From Modicisalibacter muralis (GTDB lineage Bacteria > Pseudomonadota > Gammaproteobacteria > Pseudomonadales > Halomonadaceae): a stretch of 39,205 nt of DNA. Made by a program: the position numbers and the translations under genes. A model generated the notes under the pieces. The model made no database searches, was not told where the DNA came from, and saw only the letters and a list, made by a program, of their open reading frames with translations. Each line of letters begins with the position of its first letter. Position 1 is the stretch's first letter. The stretch spans positions 1-39,205 of the forward strand of contig NZ_FNGI01000018.1 of the NCBI RefSeq assembly GCF_900102945.1, given 5' to 3'. Below are positions 23,959 through 33,370 of the stretch, piece after piece.

Positions 23959-24672
23959 TCAGTCGATTGTTTCGTCGCAGGTCTTGCGCCGAATGAACTC
24001 GTCGACGAAGGCATCCATGACCTCAGCGTCGTAATCGCGCAGACCGCTGACCACCAGTTTCTTGGAGCCGCTGCCGACCGCCTCGCCCCGCGACGTCATG
24101 CGAAATTGTAGATGCGCCTCGCCACGCTTGCCGTTGATATCGAACGACGAGCCGGCGAACTCCACCGCCAGCGCGGCGATATCCAGCGAGTCCAGCGTGA
24201 AGCCCATGCTGTCATAGATGACCAACGGGCGCTGAGGATTGAACATCACGCCCCGCTCTTCCATCAGCGGCTTGAGGTAATGTGGGAAGTTACGCCCCGA
24301 GAAAGCGATATAGCGCCGGGTGAAAGCCTCGATCACCAGGGGGTCGCGGGTCGTTTCGCCACCGCGCTCGACGAACAGTACCTCCTTGCCGGCATCGTCC
24401 TGCACGCTGAGCGACGCATCATCGCGCACGTGGATGCCGAGCGGCATGCCATCGCCGACCATGCCGCGAAAATGAAACGTCATGCGCTGGGAAAGGCCAT
24501 GCTGCGCCAACACCAGGGCGAACAGCAGATCCCCCGGCACGCAGAAGCGCCGGGCTTCGGGGTCGTGAATGGGATTGTAGTCACCGGCCATCCGCTTGGC
24601 GAAGCGGCTGGCCTGGTTCGCGGAAATACGCATCCGCCCAGTGTCCCGGGTATGGAAATCGTCGAGAAACAT
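23959..24672 (-). CDS. DUF3581 family protein
   Basis: A 237-residue protein recognised as DUF3581 from MFLDDFHTRDTGRMRISANQ, SRFAKRMAGDYNPIHDPEAR and FCVPGDLLFALVLAQHGLSQ. The DYNPIHD motif resembles the hydratase site of MaoC-type hotdog proteins, so a hotdog fold with acyl-thioester chemistry is possible, but no activity is known. The family is largely confined to marine and halophilic gammaproteobacteria, which supports the assignment of the host. CAGGACACGC lies before the ATG. It heads an operon with the CopD-like gene. Confidence 0.85.
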   Translation of the reverse strand: MFLDDFHTRDTGRMRISANQASRFAKRMAGDYNPIHDPEARRFCVPGDLLFALVLAQHGLSQRMTFHFRGMVGDGMPLGIHVRDDASLSVQDDAGKEVLFVERGGETTRDPLVIEAFTRRYIAFSGRNFPHYLKPLMEERGVMFNPQRPLVIYDSMGFTLDSLDIAALAVEFAGSSFDINGKRGEAHLQFRMTSRGEAVGSGSKKLVVSGLRDYDAEVMDAFVDEFIRRKTCDETID

Positions 24673-24836
24673 GCGTGTCCTGGCACCTTAAAGAAGAACG
24701 CCCGATACAGCGCCCAATAGATTTCACTGTCTTTATAATGCGACATCGAAGCGCTGCGTTCTACCATCTTACGGCGGCCAAAGCCAAGCGCGATCTGAAA
24801 ACTATTTTACCCGAAACTTACCAAATCGTTACAGTA

Positions 24837-25193
24837 TTACTCCCCGATGGTTTCCTCCACTACGCGCGTATCGAACGCCAAATAACCGGCGATCTCGGCC
24901 ACGGCCTCGAAGGGTTGCTCGTAACTCCACACCGCATCGGTCAGCTTCTCCCCGCTCAGCTCGATGGAGAAGTAGTTTGCATCGCCCTTGAAGGGGCAGT
25001 GCGTCAGCGTTGGCGAGGGTAACAAGCGACCCATGACGACATCCTGACGCGGAATATACTGACGATGCGGGTAGTCCGTCTCGCGCAACTCGATGGCCGC
25101 ACGGGTATCGGCAAGCAAGGTGTCATCGGCCCATACGCGAACCCGTTCGGGGTTGTGGTGCAGGCTGATGCGCCCTGCGGGATCGTGAATCAT
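24837..25193 (-). CDS. DUF427 family protein
   Basis: A 118-residue DUF427 (PF04248) protein: VRVWADDTLLADTRAAIELR, YPHRQYIPRQDVVMGRLLPS, THCPFKGDANYFSI and VWSYEQPFEAVAEIAGYLAF are the family blocks. Members form a small beta-rich fold; their function is unknown. AAGGAGG lies eight bases upstream of the ATG. The 163 bp between its stop and the DUF3581 start hold no gene; TATAAA-like and TAAAAT-like sequences there could be promoters for DUF3581. Confidence 0.87.
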   Translation of the reverse strand: MIHDPAGRISLHHNPERVRVWADDTLLADTRAAIELRETDYPHRQYIPRQDVVMGRLLPSPTLTHCPFKGDANYFSIELSGEKLTDAVWSYEQPFEAVAEIAGYLAFDTRVVEETIGE

Positions 25194-25430
25194 GGCGATT
25201 GCCTCCTTGGGCGTGGCCGCTAGGGATTACCCCTGAACGATAGCAGCTAGCGTTTCTGGCGCCATGTTTCACGCGTATGGTACGTCGTCTTGATACGCCT
25301 CGTCCCGAGCGGACGAAGCCGCGCAGTGAGCGAGTCGCGTCTACCACCTTGGTCGTAACCGGCACCGTCACGGGCCGCAAGACGGCATACTGTCACTCGC
25401 CTGAAACGTATCAGACCCTGACGGTAACCG

Positions 25431-28169
25431 ATGAACGCCAGCCTCGATCCCACAGCCGGCCCGCTGATCGGCGAAAAGCTAGCCCCACCGCCTCTGCCCC
25501 AGGCGGTGGTCGCGCGCCCGCGCCTGAACGATCGTTTCGTGCTCGATGAACGAGTGCGCCTGCTGGTGGTGCAAGCGCCGCCCGGTTACGGCAAGACCAC
25601 ACTCATCGCTGAGCGCTTGCCGGCGTTGGAGCAACCGGCGGCCTGGCTGCGTCTTGACGCCCGCGACAACCGGCCCCAGCGCTTCGTGCGCTACTTCGCC
25701 ACGGCGCTGCAGCGGTTGTGTGCCGAGCATCTACAACTGGATTTGCCTGCCCTCGATGCCGGGATCGCCTTCGATAGCGCCGTCGAGCATTGGCTGGCCT
25801 GCCTGCCTGAGCAGGCTCCCCCCTGCCGGCTGGTCATCGATGAGTTCGAGCACCTGCATGATCCGCTGATTGTCGATGGGCTGACCCACTGGCTGCGCCA
25901 TCAGCCACGCTGGCTGACCCTGACCGTGCTGTCGCGGGTACGCCCGACGCTGGGGCTGGCGGCCCTGCGCTTGCGTGGCGAACTGGAGGAAATCGGCCTC
26001 GACGAGTTGGCCTTCGACCTCGAGGAGACCCAGACCCTGTGCGCCGAACAACTCGCCTTTCCGCCCACCCGGGTCAGCCTCGAGCGTGCGATGCGCCGCA
26101 CCGAGGGCTGGGCGATGGCGCTCGGCTGGCTGGTCGAACGCACGACCACCCGCGCCGGCTTCGATGCGCTGGTCGAGCGTCTGGGCGGTGCGCACCCCGA
26201 TTTCGTCGCCTGGTTCGACGACCTGCTGAGCGAGACGGTCGGCGATAACGACCGCCAGCTACTGCTGCAATTGGGCGTACTGTCGCGCTTCTCGCCGGAA
26301 CTGGTCGCCCGCCTGCTCGATGGCAGCGCCGCCTCGCAGCGTCTCGAAGCGCTGGAAAACGCCGGACTGTTCATTCACCGCCTCGATCCGCATGACCAAT
26401 GGTGCCGTTTTCATGGCCTATTCGATCGCTACTTGCGGCATCGTCGTCATGAGCTCGACCCCGCCGCCCAGCGCGCCCTGCATCGCCGCGCCAGTCAGGC
26501 CTGGCTGGCGCTCGGCGAAGTCTCGCTGGCGCTGGTTCAGGCGATCGATGCCGATGACCCCGAGGCACTGGCCACGCTGCTCGAAACCCAGGGCGCGCAC
26601 CTGCTGGCCAATGGCTATTTCGCGCGGCTCGCCCAAGCGCTCGAAAGCCTCGGTGAGCCACGCCTGGCCGACGCGCCACGCCTGGCGTTGATCTATGGCT
26701 GGGTGGCGCACGCGCAATACCAATTCGACCGGGTCGCGCGGGCGTTGAGCTGGGCCGAAGCCCAGGGGGGCGCGAGCGACTGGAATGTGCTGAATGCCGA
26801 GTTCATCACCCTGCGCGCGCAACTGGCGATCAATCAGGGCGACGCCGAGCGTGCCGCGCCGCTGGCCGAACAGGCTCTGACCCTGCCCTTTCGCTACCTG
26901 GCCGCCACGCCGGTCAGCGCGGCCTCGATTCTCGGCGAGTCGCGCTTCGTGCTCGGCCATCTCGACGAGGCGCTACAGCGCATGCGCGAGGTAGAGCGCG
27001 AGGCCACGCGCATCGAGGACCCGCAACTGATGCTCTGGGCACTATGCCAGCAATCCGAGGCGTTGGTCGCCCAGGGTCGCTTGCAGGCCGCCTTCGATGC
27101 GCAGGAGCGCGCCTTCGCGCATGTTGAGAACAGCGGCCTGGGCCAATTGCCGATCGTCGAGTTCCTGTTTCGCATTCGCAGCCAACTACTCTGGGAATGG
27201 CATCATCTCGACGAGGCGGAGCAGGCCGCGCTCGGCGGCATCGCCGTGCTCGACAATCAGGGCGAGCGCTGGACCCTGCAATGCCATATCAGCCTGGCCA
27301 AGGTCGCCCAGGCGCGTGGCGACCAGGCGCAGTGCGCCGATCATATCCGGCGCATCCGCAAGGTCCTCGCCGGCGGTGACTACCACATCGATTGGCTGGC
27401 CAACGCGCATGCCACGCTGCTGGCCTGGTGGCAGTCCACCGACGACCGCGACGCCGTGGCGCGCTGGTTGCAGGAGGCGCCACCGACCCAACCGGCCATG
27501 GCGAGCAACCACTTCGCCCAGTGCAATGCCCGCAACCATGCCCGCGCGCTGACGCTGTTGGGCCGCTTCGACGAGGCCCGCTCGATACTCCACGCCCTCG
27601 AACGCCAGACCGAGCGCCTCGGCCTGGTCACCGACGCCAATCGCAACCGGCTGTGCCTGGCGGCGCTGGAGTGGGAATGCGGGCAGCGCGAGGCGGCGCT
27701 GGATCACCTGGGCGTGGCGCTCGAACTGGCAAGCCGCACCGCATTGATCGGCAGTTTCCTGCGCCTGGGCAAGCCGTTGATTCACTTGCTCGAGGCGCTG
27801 CTCGCCGAGCGTCAGCCGGACGCCCTGTCACGCTCGCGGGCCGAGCGATTGATTGAGCTGGCCAGCCGCCAACGCGATTTCGGCAACGCGGTGCGACTGA
27901 TTCTCGACGACACCGTGATCGCCGATATCGTCGCACGCCCCGACGTCCCCGAACTGATCCGCACCTCGCCATTGACGCGCCGCGAATGGCAGATTCTCGG
28001 TCTGATCCACGCCGGGCTCTCCAACGAGCAGATCGCCGAGCAACTCAGCGTGGCCCCGACCACCATCAAGACCCACATCCGTAGCCTCTATCAAAAACAG
28101 AACATAAAGCGGCGCGAGGAGGCCATCGCCCTGGCCCGGGACCTGCTCAGCCGCATCCAGGGGGAGTAG
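25431..28169 (+). CDS. MalT-type STAND/LuxR (LAL) transcriptional activator
   Basis: A 912-residue regulator of the MalT family. Walker A is APPGYGKTT (Lys55), and Walker B is RLVIDEFEHLHD. A winged-helix region and a long helical superhelix of TPR-like repeats fill about residues 290-830. The C-terminus is a LuxR helix-turn-helix: SPLTRREWQILGLIHAGLSN, EQIAEQLSVAPTTIKTHIRS, LYQKQNIKRREEAIALA. MalT itself binds ATP and maltotriose; the sugar sensed here is inferred from the alpha-glucosidase and MalK-like genes that follow. The start lacks a strong ribosome-binding site. The 237 bp upstream hold no gene; no MalT box was found there. Confidence 0.9.
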   Translation: MNASLDPTAGPLIGEKLAPPPLPQAVVARPRLNDRFVLDERVRLLVVQAPPGYGKTTLIAERLPALEQPAAWLRLDARDNRPQRFVRYFATALQRLCAEHLQLDLPALDAGIAFDSAVEHWLACLPEQAPPCRLVIDEFEHLHDPLIVDGLTHWLRHQPRWLTLTVLSRVRPTLGLAALRLRGELEEIGLDELAFDLEETQTLCAEQLAFPPTRVSLERAMRRTEGWAMALGWLVERTTTRAGFDALVERLGGAHPDFVAWFDDLLSETVGDNDRQLLLQLGVLSRFSPELVARLLDGSAASQRLEALENAGLFIHRLDPHDQWCRFHGLFDRYLRHRRHELDPAAQRALHRRASQAWLALGEVSLALVQAIDADDPEALATLLETQGAHLLANGYFARLAQALESLGEPRLADAPRLALIYGWVAHAQYQFDRVARALSWAEAQGGASDWNVLNAEFITLRAQLAINQGDAERAAPLAEQALTLPFRYLAATPVSAASILGESRFVLGHLDEALQRMREVEREATRIEDPQLMLWALCQQSEALVAQGRLQAAFDAQERAFAHVENSGLGQLPIVEFLFRIRSQLLWEWHHLDEAEQAALGGIAVLDNQGERWTLQCHISLAKVAQARGDQAQCADHIRRIRKVLAGGDYHIDWLANAHATLLAWWQSTDDRDAVARWLQEAPPTQPAMASNHFAQCNARNHARALTLLGRFDEARSILHALERQTERLGLVTDANRNRLCLAALEWECGQREAALDHLGVALELASRTALIGSFLRLGKPLIHLLEALLAERQPDALSRSRAERLIELASRQRDFGNAVRLILDDTVIADIVARPDVPELIRTSPLTRREWQILGLIHAGLSNEQIAEQLSVAPTTIKTHIRSLYQKQNIKRREEAIALARDLLSRIQGE

Positions 28170-28192
28170 TAGGCCGCTTTTTCGACTCTTCC

Positions 28193-28202
28193 TCTCCTCC
28201 CC
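28193..28202 (-). promoter_or_regulatory. MalT-box-like site upstream of the alpha-glucosidase gene
   Basis: The minus strand reads GGGGAGGAGA, nine of ten matches to the known MalT box GGGGA(T/G)GAGG. A second GGAGGA core lies about 30 bp downstream on the plus strand (near 28230). They fall in the 165-bp gap between the MalT-type gene and the glucosidase, where such sites are expected. A purine-rich 10-mer can occur by chance. Confidence 0.4.
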
Positions 28203-28334
28203 CCGTCTACGCCCGCGCGCCCGAGCGCAGGAGGATTCGTTCGCCGATGAAGACGGCGACCATGGCCTTGAACTGCGTGCGTTCCGAACACTGAGAACGG
28301 CGCCGCACACCCACGAAGACAACAGGATCAGGCT

Positions 28335-30008
28335 ATGACTCGACCTCTCGCCCCGGCCGGTACCCGCGGCCAGGACTGGTGGCGCGGCGCCGTCATCTAC
28401 CAGGTGTACCCGCGCAGCTTCATGGACAGCAACGCCGATGGCGTCGGCGACCTGCCCGGCGTGCTCGCCCGGCTCGACTACATCGCCGAGCTCGGCGTCG
28501 ACGCCATCTGGCTGTCGCCGTTCTTCACCTCGCCGATGAAGGACTTCGGCTACGACGTCGCCGACTATCGTGGCGTCGATCCGCTGTTCGGCAGCCTCGA
28601 TGACTTCGACCGCCTGCTCGAGGCGGCGCATGCGCGCGGCCTGAAGATCGTCATCGACCAGGTGCTCTCGCATACCTCGGACCAGCACGCCTGGTTCCAG
28701 GAGAGCCGCGTCGACCGCGACAACCCCAGGGCTGACTGGTACGTATGGGCCGAGGCGCGCGACGATGGCATGCCGCCCAACAATTGGTTGTCGGTGTTCG
28801 GTGGCTCGGCCTGGCAGTGGGACAGCCGCCGCCGCCAGTACTACCTGCACAACTTCCTGGCCAGCCAGCCGGACCTGAACTTCCACCACCCGGAAGTGCA
28901 GGACGCGATTCTCGGCGAGGTGCGCTTCTGGCTGGAGCGCGGCGTCGACGGCTTTCGCCTCGATGCGATCAACTTCTGCACCCACGACGCCCAATTGCGC
29001 GATAACCCGCCGGCCGAGACGGTGCTGGAAGCCTCGATCGGCGTGCGTCCGGACAATCCCTACGGCTTTCAGCGCCACCGTTTCGACAAGAGCCGGCCCG
29101 AGAACCTGGCGTTTCTCGAACGCCTGCGCGCGCTGCTCGACGAATACCCCGGCACCACCAGTGTCGGCGAGGTCGGCGACGACAACGCCCTCGACGTGAT
29201 GGCCGATTACACTCGTGGCGGCAAGCGCCTGCACATGTGTTATTCGTTCGATCTGCTCACCGAGCGTGGCGACGCCGATTTTCTGCATCACACCCTGGCC
29301 ACCATGGAAGCCAAGCTCGGCGACGGCTGGCCATGCTGGGCGATCGGCAACCACGACGTGGTGCGCGTGGCCAGCCGTTGGCGGGCCACCAGCGAAGTCG
29401 AATTGCGCCTGTACATGGCCTTTTTGCTCACCCAGCGCGGCAGCGTCTGCCTGTACCAGGGCGAGGAACTGGGCCTGACCGAGGCCGAGTTGCGCTTCGA
29501 GGAACTGGTCGACCCCTACGGCATCGCCTTCTGGCCCAACTTCAAGGGCCGCGACGGCTGCCGCACGCCGCACCCCTGGCAGGCCAAGGGGCACAATGGT
29601 GGCTTTTCCTCGGTCGCGCCGTGGCTGCCGTTGCCCGAATCGCACCTAGCCCGCGCGGTGGATCGCCAGCACGGCGACCCGGACTCGCTGCTTAGCGCCT
29701 ATCGCGACTTTCTCGCCTTCCGCCGCGCGCATCCGGCGCTGGTCAAGGGCGAGGTCCGCTATCATCCACTGCGCGACGACGTACTGTGCCTGGAGCGCAA
29801 GCACCCTGCCAGCCGCCCCAGCGAGCGCCTGCTGATCGCCTTGAATTTCTCCAGCGCGCCGCGCACCCTGGCCGCGCCCGGCGACGCCGCGGCGCTGGCC
29901 GATGCGCCGGCCTCGGTCACTGGCGAGTGGCGCCACGGTCGCCTGACTTTGCCGGCGCATGGCATCGCCATCGCGAGCTGTGCGGAGGAGGCAACATGGG
30001 ACGTCTGA
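28335..30008 (+). CDS. GH13 alpha-glucosidase
   Basis: A 557-residue GH13 enzyme (subfamily 23-like) hydrolysing terminal alpha-glucosidic bonds of maltose, sucrose or similar. The nucleophile is Asp210 in GVDGFRLDAINF, the acid/base Glu279 in SVGEVGDDN and the transition-state Asp341 in IGNHDVVR. These line up, with an offset of eight, with the recalled Halomonas sp. H11 alpha-glucosidase residues 202, 271 and 333. DVDPLFGS-like and QVLSHTSDQHAWF motifs also agree. There is no signal peptide, so it is cytoplasmic and needs an importer. The 3' end overlaps the next gene by 13 bp, a coupled operon. It may also transfer glucose (transglycosylation), as the Halomonas homologue does. Confidence 0.94.
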   Translation: MTRPLAPAGTRGQDWWRGAVIYQVYPRSFMDSNADGVGDLPGVLARLDYIAELGVDAIWLSPFFTSPMKDFGYDVADYRGVDPLFGSLDDFDRLLEAAHARGLKIVIDQVLSHTSDQHAWFQESRVDRDNPRADWYVWAEARDDGMPPNNWLSVFGGSAWQWDSRRRQYYLHNFLASQPDLNFHHPEVQDAILGEVRFWLERGVDGFRLDAINFCTHDAQLRDNPPAETVLEASIGVRPDNPYGFQRHRFDKSRPENLAFLERLRALLDEYPGTTSVGEVGDDNALDVMADYTRGGKRLHMCYSFDLLTERGDADFLHHTLATMEAKLGDGWPCWAIGNHDVVRVASRWRATSEVELRLYMAFLLTQRGSVCLYQGEELGLTEAELRFEELVDPYGIAFWPNFKGRDGCRTPHPWQAKGHNGGFSSVAPWLPLPESHLARAVDRQHGDPDSLLSAYRDFLAFRRAHPALVKGEVRYHPLRDDVLCLERKHPASRPSERLLIALNFSSAPRTLAAPGDAAALADAPASVTGEWRHGRLTLPAHGIAIASCAEEATWDV

Positions 30009-31111
30009 CCCTCGAAGGCATCGGCAAGGACTACGCCGGCGTCGAGATCTCCCGCGATATCGATCTGACCATCGAGGACGGCGAGTTCGTCGTCTTCGTC
30101 GGCCCCTCGGGCTGCGGCAAGTCGACCCTGCTGCGCATGATCGCCGGGCTCGAGGAGATCAGCTCCGGCGAGATGTGCCTGGATGGCAAGCGTATCAACG
30201 AGGTACCGCCTCAGGAGCGCGACGTGGGCATGGTATTCCAGTCCTACGCGCTCTACCCGCACATGACGGTGGCCGAGAACATGGGCTTCGGCCTTAAGCT
30301 GGCCAAGGTCGCCAAGGGCGAGATACGCCAACGCGTCGAGCATGCCGCGACGATTCTGCACCTGACGCCGCTGCTCGAGCGCAAGCCCAAGGATCTCTCC
30401 GGCGGGCAGCGTCAGCGTGTCGCCATCGGCCGCACCCTGGTGCGCGAGCCACAGGTGTTCCTGTTCGACGAACCGCTGTCGAACCTGGATGCCGCGCTGC
30501 GCGTCGAGATGCGCGTGCAGATCGCCGAGCTGCACAAGCGTCTCGGCGCGACGATGATCTACGTCACCCACGATCAGATCGAAGCGATGACCCTGGCCGA
30601 TCGCATCGTGCTGCTCAGTGGCGGGCGCATCGCCCAGGTCGGCGCGCCACTGGCGCTGTATCACTATCCGGAGAGCCTCGAGGTCGCCGCCTTTATCGGC
30701 TCGCCGCGCATCAACACCCTACCCGTCGAGGTCGTCGAGATCGCCGACGAACGCGTCAGCGTGCGCCTGCCGGGTGGGAGCGTGCTGCCGGTGGCGGTCA
30801 GCGGCGAGGGACTAATCGAGGGTAAGCCCGCCACGCTCGGCGTGCGCGCCGAGGATTTCGTCGACGCCGCGCAAGCCGACGCCAACCTTGCCGCCACCGT
30901 CAGCGTGGTCGAACATCTCGGCTATGAAACCCTGGCGCATCTGACGGTCAATAGCCTCGACGCCATCCTCACTCAACGCCTCGATGGCCTCTCGCCGCTG
31001 CATGAGGGCCAGGCGGTATCGCTCGGCCTGCATGGCGAACATTGCCACCTGTTCCGCGAGGATGGCAGCGCCTGCCGGCGACAGGTGGAAATTGGCGTGG
31101 CGGGGCGCTAG
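29996..31111 (+). CDS. MalK/UgpC-type ABC transporter ATPase
   Basis: A 371-residue ATP-binding subunit of a carbohydrate importer. Walker A is GPSGCGKST (36-44), the Q-loop is in MVFQSYALYPHMTV, the signature is LSGGQRQRVAIGRTL, Walker B is VFLFDEPLSNLD, and the H-loop is YVTHD. The C-terminal OB/TOBE domain (about 235-371) is of the MalK type and may bind a regulator or EIIA. GGAGGAGG sits before the ATG inside the end of the glucosidase gene. No membrane or sugar-binding subunits are beside it, although such systems normally have them; it must work with permeases encoded elsewhere, or be a shared multi-task ATPase like MsiK. Alpha-glucoside transport (AglK-like) is inferred from the neighbour. 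Confidence 0.92.
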   Translation: MGRLTLEGIGKDYAGVEISRDIDLTIEDGEFVVFVGPSGCGKSTLLRMIAGLEEISSGEMCLDGKRINEVPPQERDVGMVFQSYALYPHMTVAENMGFGLKLAKVAKGEIRQRVEHAATILHLTPLLERKPKDLSGGQRQRVAIGRTLVREPQVFLFDEPLSNLDAALRVEMRVQIAELHKRLGATMIYVTHDQIEAMTLADRIVLLSGGRIAQVGAPLALYHYPESLEVAAFIGSPRINTLPVEVVEIADERVSVRLPGGSVLPVAVSGEGLIEGKPATLGVRAEDFVDAAQADANLAATVSVVEHLGYETLAHLTVNSLDAILTQRLDGLSPLHEGQAVSLGLHGEHCHLFREDGSACRRQVEIGVAGR

Positions 31112-31134
31112 CGCCTCGCCTTCGCCGCACGACC

Positions 31135-31884
31135 TTATTCGCCGAGGTATTTCTCATGCAGTGCGGCGAAGGTGCCGTCCTGCTTGAGCTCTGCCATCGC
31201 GGCATTGAAAGAGGCGACGAGCTCGGCGTCACGCCGGCGAAACGCGGCGCCGATTCCTGGCCCGTAGATCGATTCGGGGCCAGTGACCAACTCGCCGACA
31301 CGCTGGAAACGATCGTCGCCCAGCAACGTATCCTGGGCGAGCGGAAACGCGGTAAAGACCAGGTCGAGTCGTCCCGCATGCATGTCGTTGACGACCGCGC
31401 CGGAATCGCCGTAACGACGAATCGTCGCGTCGGGATAGAACTGCGTCACGTATTCATCCTGAATAGTGCCCTGCTGAACGCCAATGGCCGCGCCCGCCAG
31501 CTCGTCATCGGGTTTCCATTCGCTATCGCGTTGCCCCACCCAGACCGAGGGCACCTGGTAATAGGGCTCGGAGAACAGCACCTGCTCGGCACGCTCGTCG
31601 GTAATGTTCATCGCCGAGGCAATCAAGTCATACTTGCGCGCCAACAGGCCGGGGATGATCCCGCTCCACGACTGCACGACCCATTCGCACTCGCGCTGCA
31701 TACGCTCGCAGGCTGCCTCGACCAGTTCCACCTCGAAACCGGTGATGGTGCCGTCAGGCAACCTGTATTGGTAAGGCGCATAGGGGATATCCACGCCGAT
31801 ACGCAGTGGCTCCTCTTCCGCCAGAACTACTTGAGCGAATAACGTTGTCGCGATCAGCGTGCTAAAGAACAGGGATACTCGCAT
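31135..31884 (-). CDS. Periplasmic amino-acid-type substrate-binding protein
   Basis: A 249-residue SBP_bac_3 protein with a signal peptide ending VLA-E. Motifs are LRIGVDIPYAPYQYRLPDG, GFEVELVEAACERMQREC, YDLIASAMNITDERAEQVLF and FAALHEKYLG, as in polar amino acid and opine receptors (HisJ/LAO/OccT type). It should present an amino-acid-like ligand to an ABC importer or signal it. Start 31884 is preferred over 31890 because GAGG is then better spaced. It lies 43 bp after the flavoprotein gene on the same strand, so it is the last gene of that operon. No permease or ATPase of its own is present; the transporter is incomplete in this window. Confidence 0.9.
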   Translation of the reverse strand: MRVSLFFSTLIATTLFAQVVLAEEEPLRIGVDIPYAPYQYRLPDGTITGFEVELVEAACERMQRECEWVVQSWSGIIPGLLARKYDLIASAMNITDERAEQVLFSEPYYQVPSVWVGQRDSEWKPDDELAGAAIGVQQGTIQDEYVTQFYPDATIRRYGDSGAVVNDMHAGRLDLVFTAFPLAQDTLLGDDRFQRVGELVTGPESIYGPGIGAAFRRRDAELVASFNAAMAELKQDGTFAALHEKYLGE

Positions 31885-31927
31885 TGTCATTTCCTCATTT
31901 GTTGTTGTGAATATGAGTGGAACGTCG

Positions 31928-33370
31928 TTACTGCTGGTAGGTTGCCTCGTGGGTCGTTATGTCGTCGGATACTGCGTCTTGCAGTGCATGCGGCCCTTTC
32001 GGACCCGCCAATTCACCCAGCGTGACGGCGTGGACCGGTGGGCGAACATGGTAATAGCCGATGGCATCGCAAGTTTCGTTCAAGCGCGCCGCCAGCAACC
32101 GGGTGACGCTCTCGCCGCACTGGCGGCCCTGGCAGGGCCCCATGCCGCAGCGCGTGAATGCCTTGAGCTGATTGGGCCCGGCACCACCCTGCTCGACCGC
32201 CCGGTCCAGCGCTGCTCGCGTGATGCTTTCGCAGCGACACACCAGGGTGTCGCCGGGCTGGCGTACCAGCCAGTCGGCGGGTAGTTGAAACAGCTGCTCC
32301 AACAAGGGTCGCGCGGCGAGATCGCGCCGGCGAGCCTGTAGCAATGCGCGCTTGTCCGCACCGCCATCGCCGATCGAGCGTTCGATCAGCGCCAGCGCCG
32401 CCAGGTGCCCTTCCCGTTCGGCATTGAGCGCGCCGCCGATGCCGCCGCCGTCTCCGGCGATCCATAGGTTGGTCTCCACCGCCAGGGTGGTGGCTCGCTG
32501 GGGGAGGAAGCACTGCTGCCCGTCATGCCAGCGATGATCGAGCCCGAGACTGCGGGCCAACTGAGGCTCGGGCACGACGCCGAAATGGGTCAACAACAAC
32601 TCGGCTGGCTGGGTATGCCATTCACCGCGCCAGCGGAATTTCACGCGCTCGAGACCACCGTCGCCGCCTGCCTGTAGGGCATCGACGCCCTGCCGGATCG
32701 GCACGCCGGCACGCCGGAGCGCCGCCACCATGCGGATGCCCTTGGCAAGATAGTGGCGTGCGTGCCAGGCCTGTGCCGGCTTGCTCAGCACGCTGGCGTA
32801 GCGCTTGGCAGGCGAGATATCGAGAATCAGCTGGGGCGGCTGTCCGGCGCGCAGGTACTGCCAGGCCAGCAGGTACAGCAGGGGGCCGCTGCCGGCGAGT
32901 ACCGGCGCGCTCGATGGCAACAGGGCGCCCTGCTTGAGCAGGATCTGCGCCGCGCCGGCATTCATCACGCCGGGCAGTTGCCAACCGGGAAATGGCCAGC
33001 CACGTTCCATGGCGCCGCTGGCCAGGATCAGGCGATCGGCGATCCAGCGCTGCGTCTGGCCATCCTTCAGCACGCCGAGAGAGAACCCCGAATCCTCGCG
33101 GCTGGCCCACCACACGCGGCTGCTCGGGCGATAATCGATATCGGCACGTGCGAAGGCATCGAGCAAATGCCGGCCACGCGAGTAGTCGTCACCCATGATC
33201 TCGCGGCCGACCTGCGGCTCGCTGAGCTGGCGGTAGATCTGCCCCCCCGGCGAGGCGGCCGTGTCGAACACCACCGGGCGATGCCCTGCATCAGCCAGGC
33301 ACACGCCGGCGGCCATGCCCGCCGGGCCGGCGCCGATGATGGCCGTATCGATGCGGCGTGATTCAATCAT
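31928..33370 (-). CDS. FAD/BFD oxidoreductase subunit (HcnB/OoxA-like)
   Basis: A 480-residue flavoprotein subunit. FAD-binding IIGAGPAGMAAGVCLADAGH starts at residue 10, with SPGGQIYRQL and LILASGAMERGWPFPGWQLP, both typical of HcnB and of octopine/nopaline oxidase subunit A. The C-terminal region has a BFD-like 2Fe-2S site with Cys in VCRCES and CGMGPCQGRQCG. In the known heterotrimers this subunit transfers electrons between the DAO-type subunit and the small 2Fe-2S protein, with quinones as the likely acceptor. Its start overlaps the small subunit gene by eight bases (ATGATTGA). It is encoded third, after the DAO-type and small subunits. Confidence 0.9.
   Translation of the reverse strand: MIESRRIDTAIIGAGPAGMAAGVCLADAGHRPVVFDTAASPGGQIYRQLSEPQVGREIMGDDYSRGRHLLDAFARADIDYRPSSRVWWASREDSGFSLGVLKDGQTQRWIADRLILASGAMERGWPFPGWQLPGVMNAGAAQILLKQGALLPSSAPVLAGSGPLLYLLAWQYLRAGQPPQLILDISPAKRYASVLSKPAQAWHARHYLAKGIRMVAALRRAGVPIRQGVDALQAGGDGGLERVKFRWRGEWHTQPAELLLTHFGVVPEPQLARSLGLDHRWHDGQQCFLPQRATTLAVETNLWIAGDGGGIGGALNAEREGHLAALALIERSIGDGGADKRALLQARRRDLAARPLLEQLFQLPADWLVRQPGDTLVCRCESITRAALDRAVEQGGAGPNQLKAFTRCGMGPCQGRQCGESVTRLLAARLNETCDAIGYYHVRPPVHAVTLGELAGPKGPHALQDAVSDDITTHEATYQQ

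Noticed and set aside
27828-29645. Very long open frame (605 codons) on the minus strand
   Set aside because: It is antisense to the MalT-type regulator and alpha-glucosidase genes, whose motifs are unmistakable. High GC at third codon positions creates such shadow frames; the translation has no recognisable domain.
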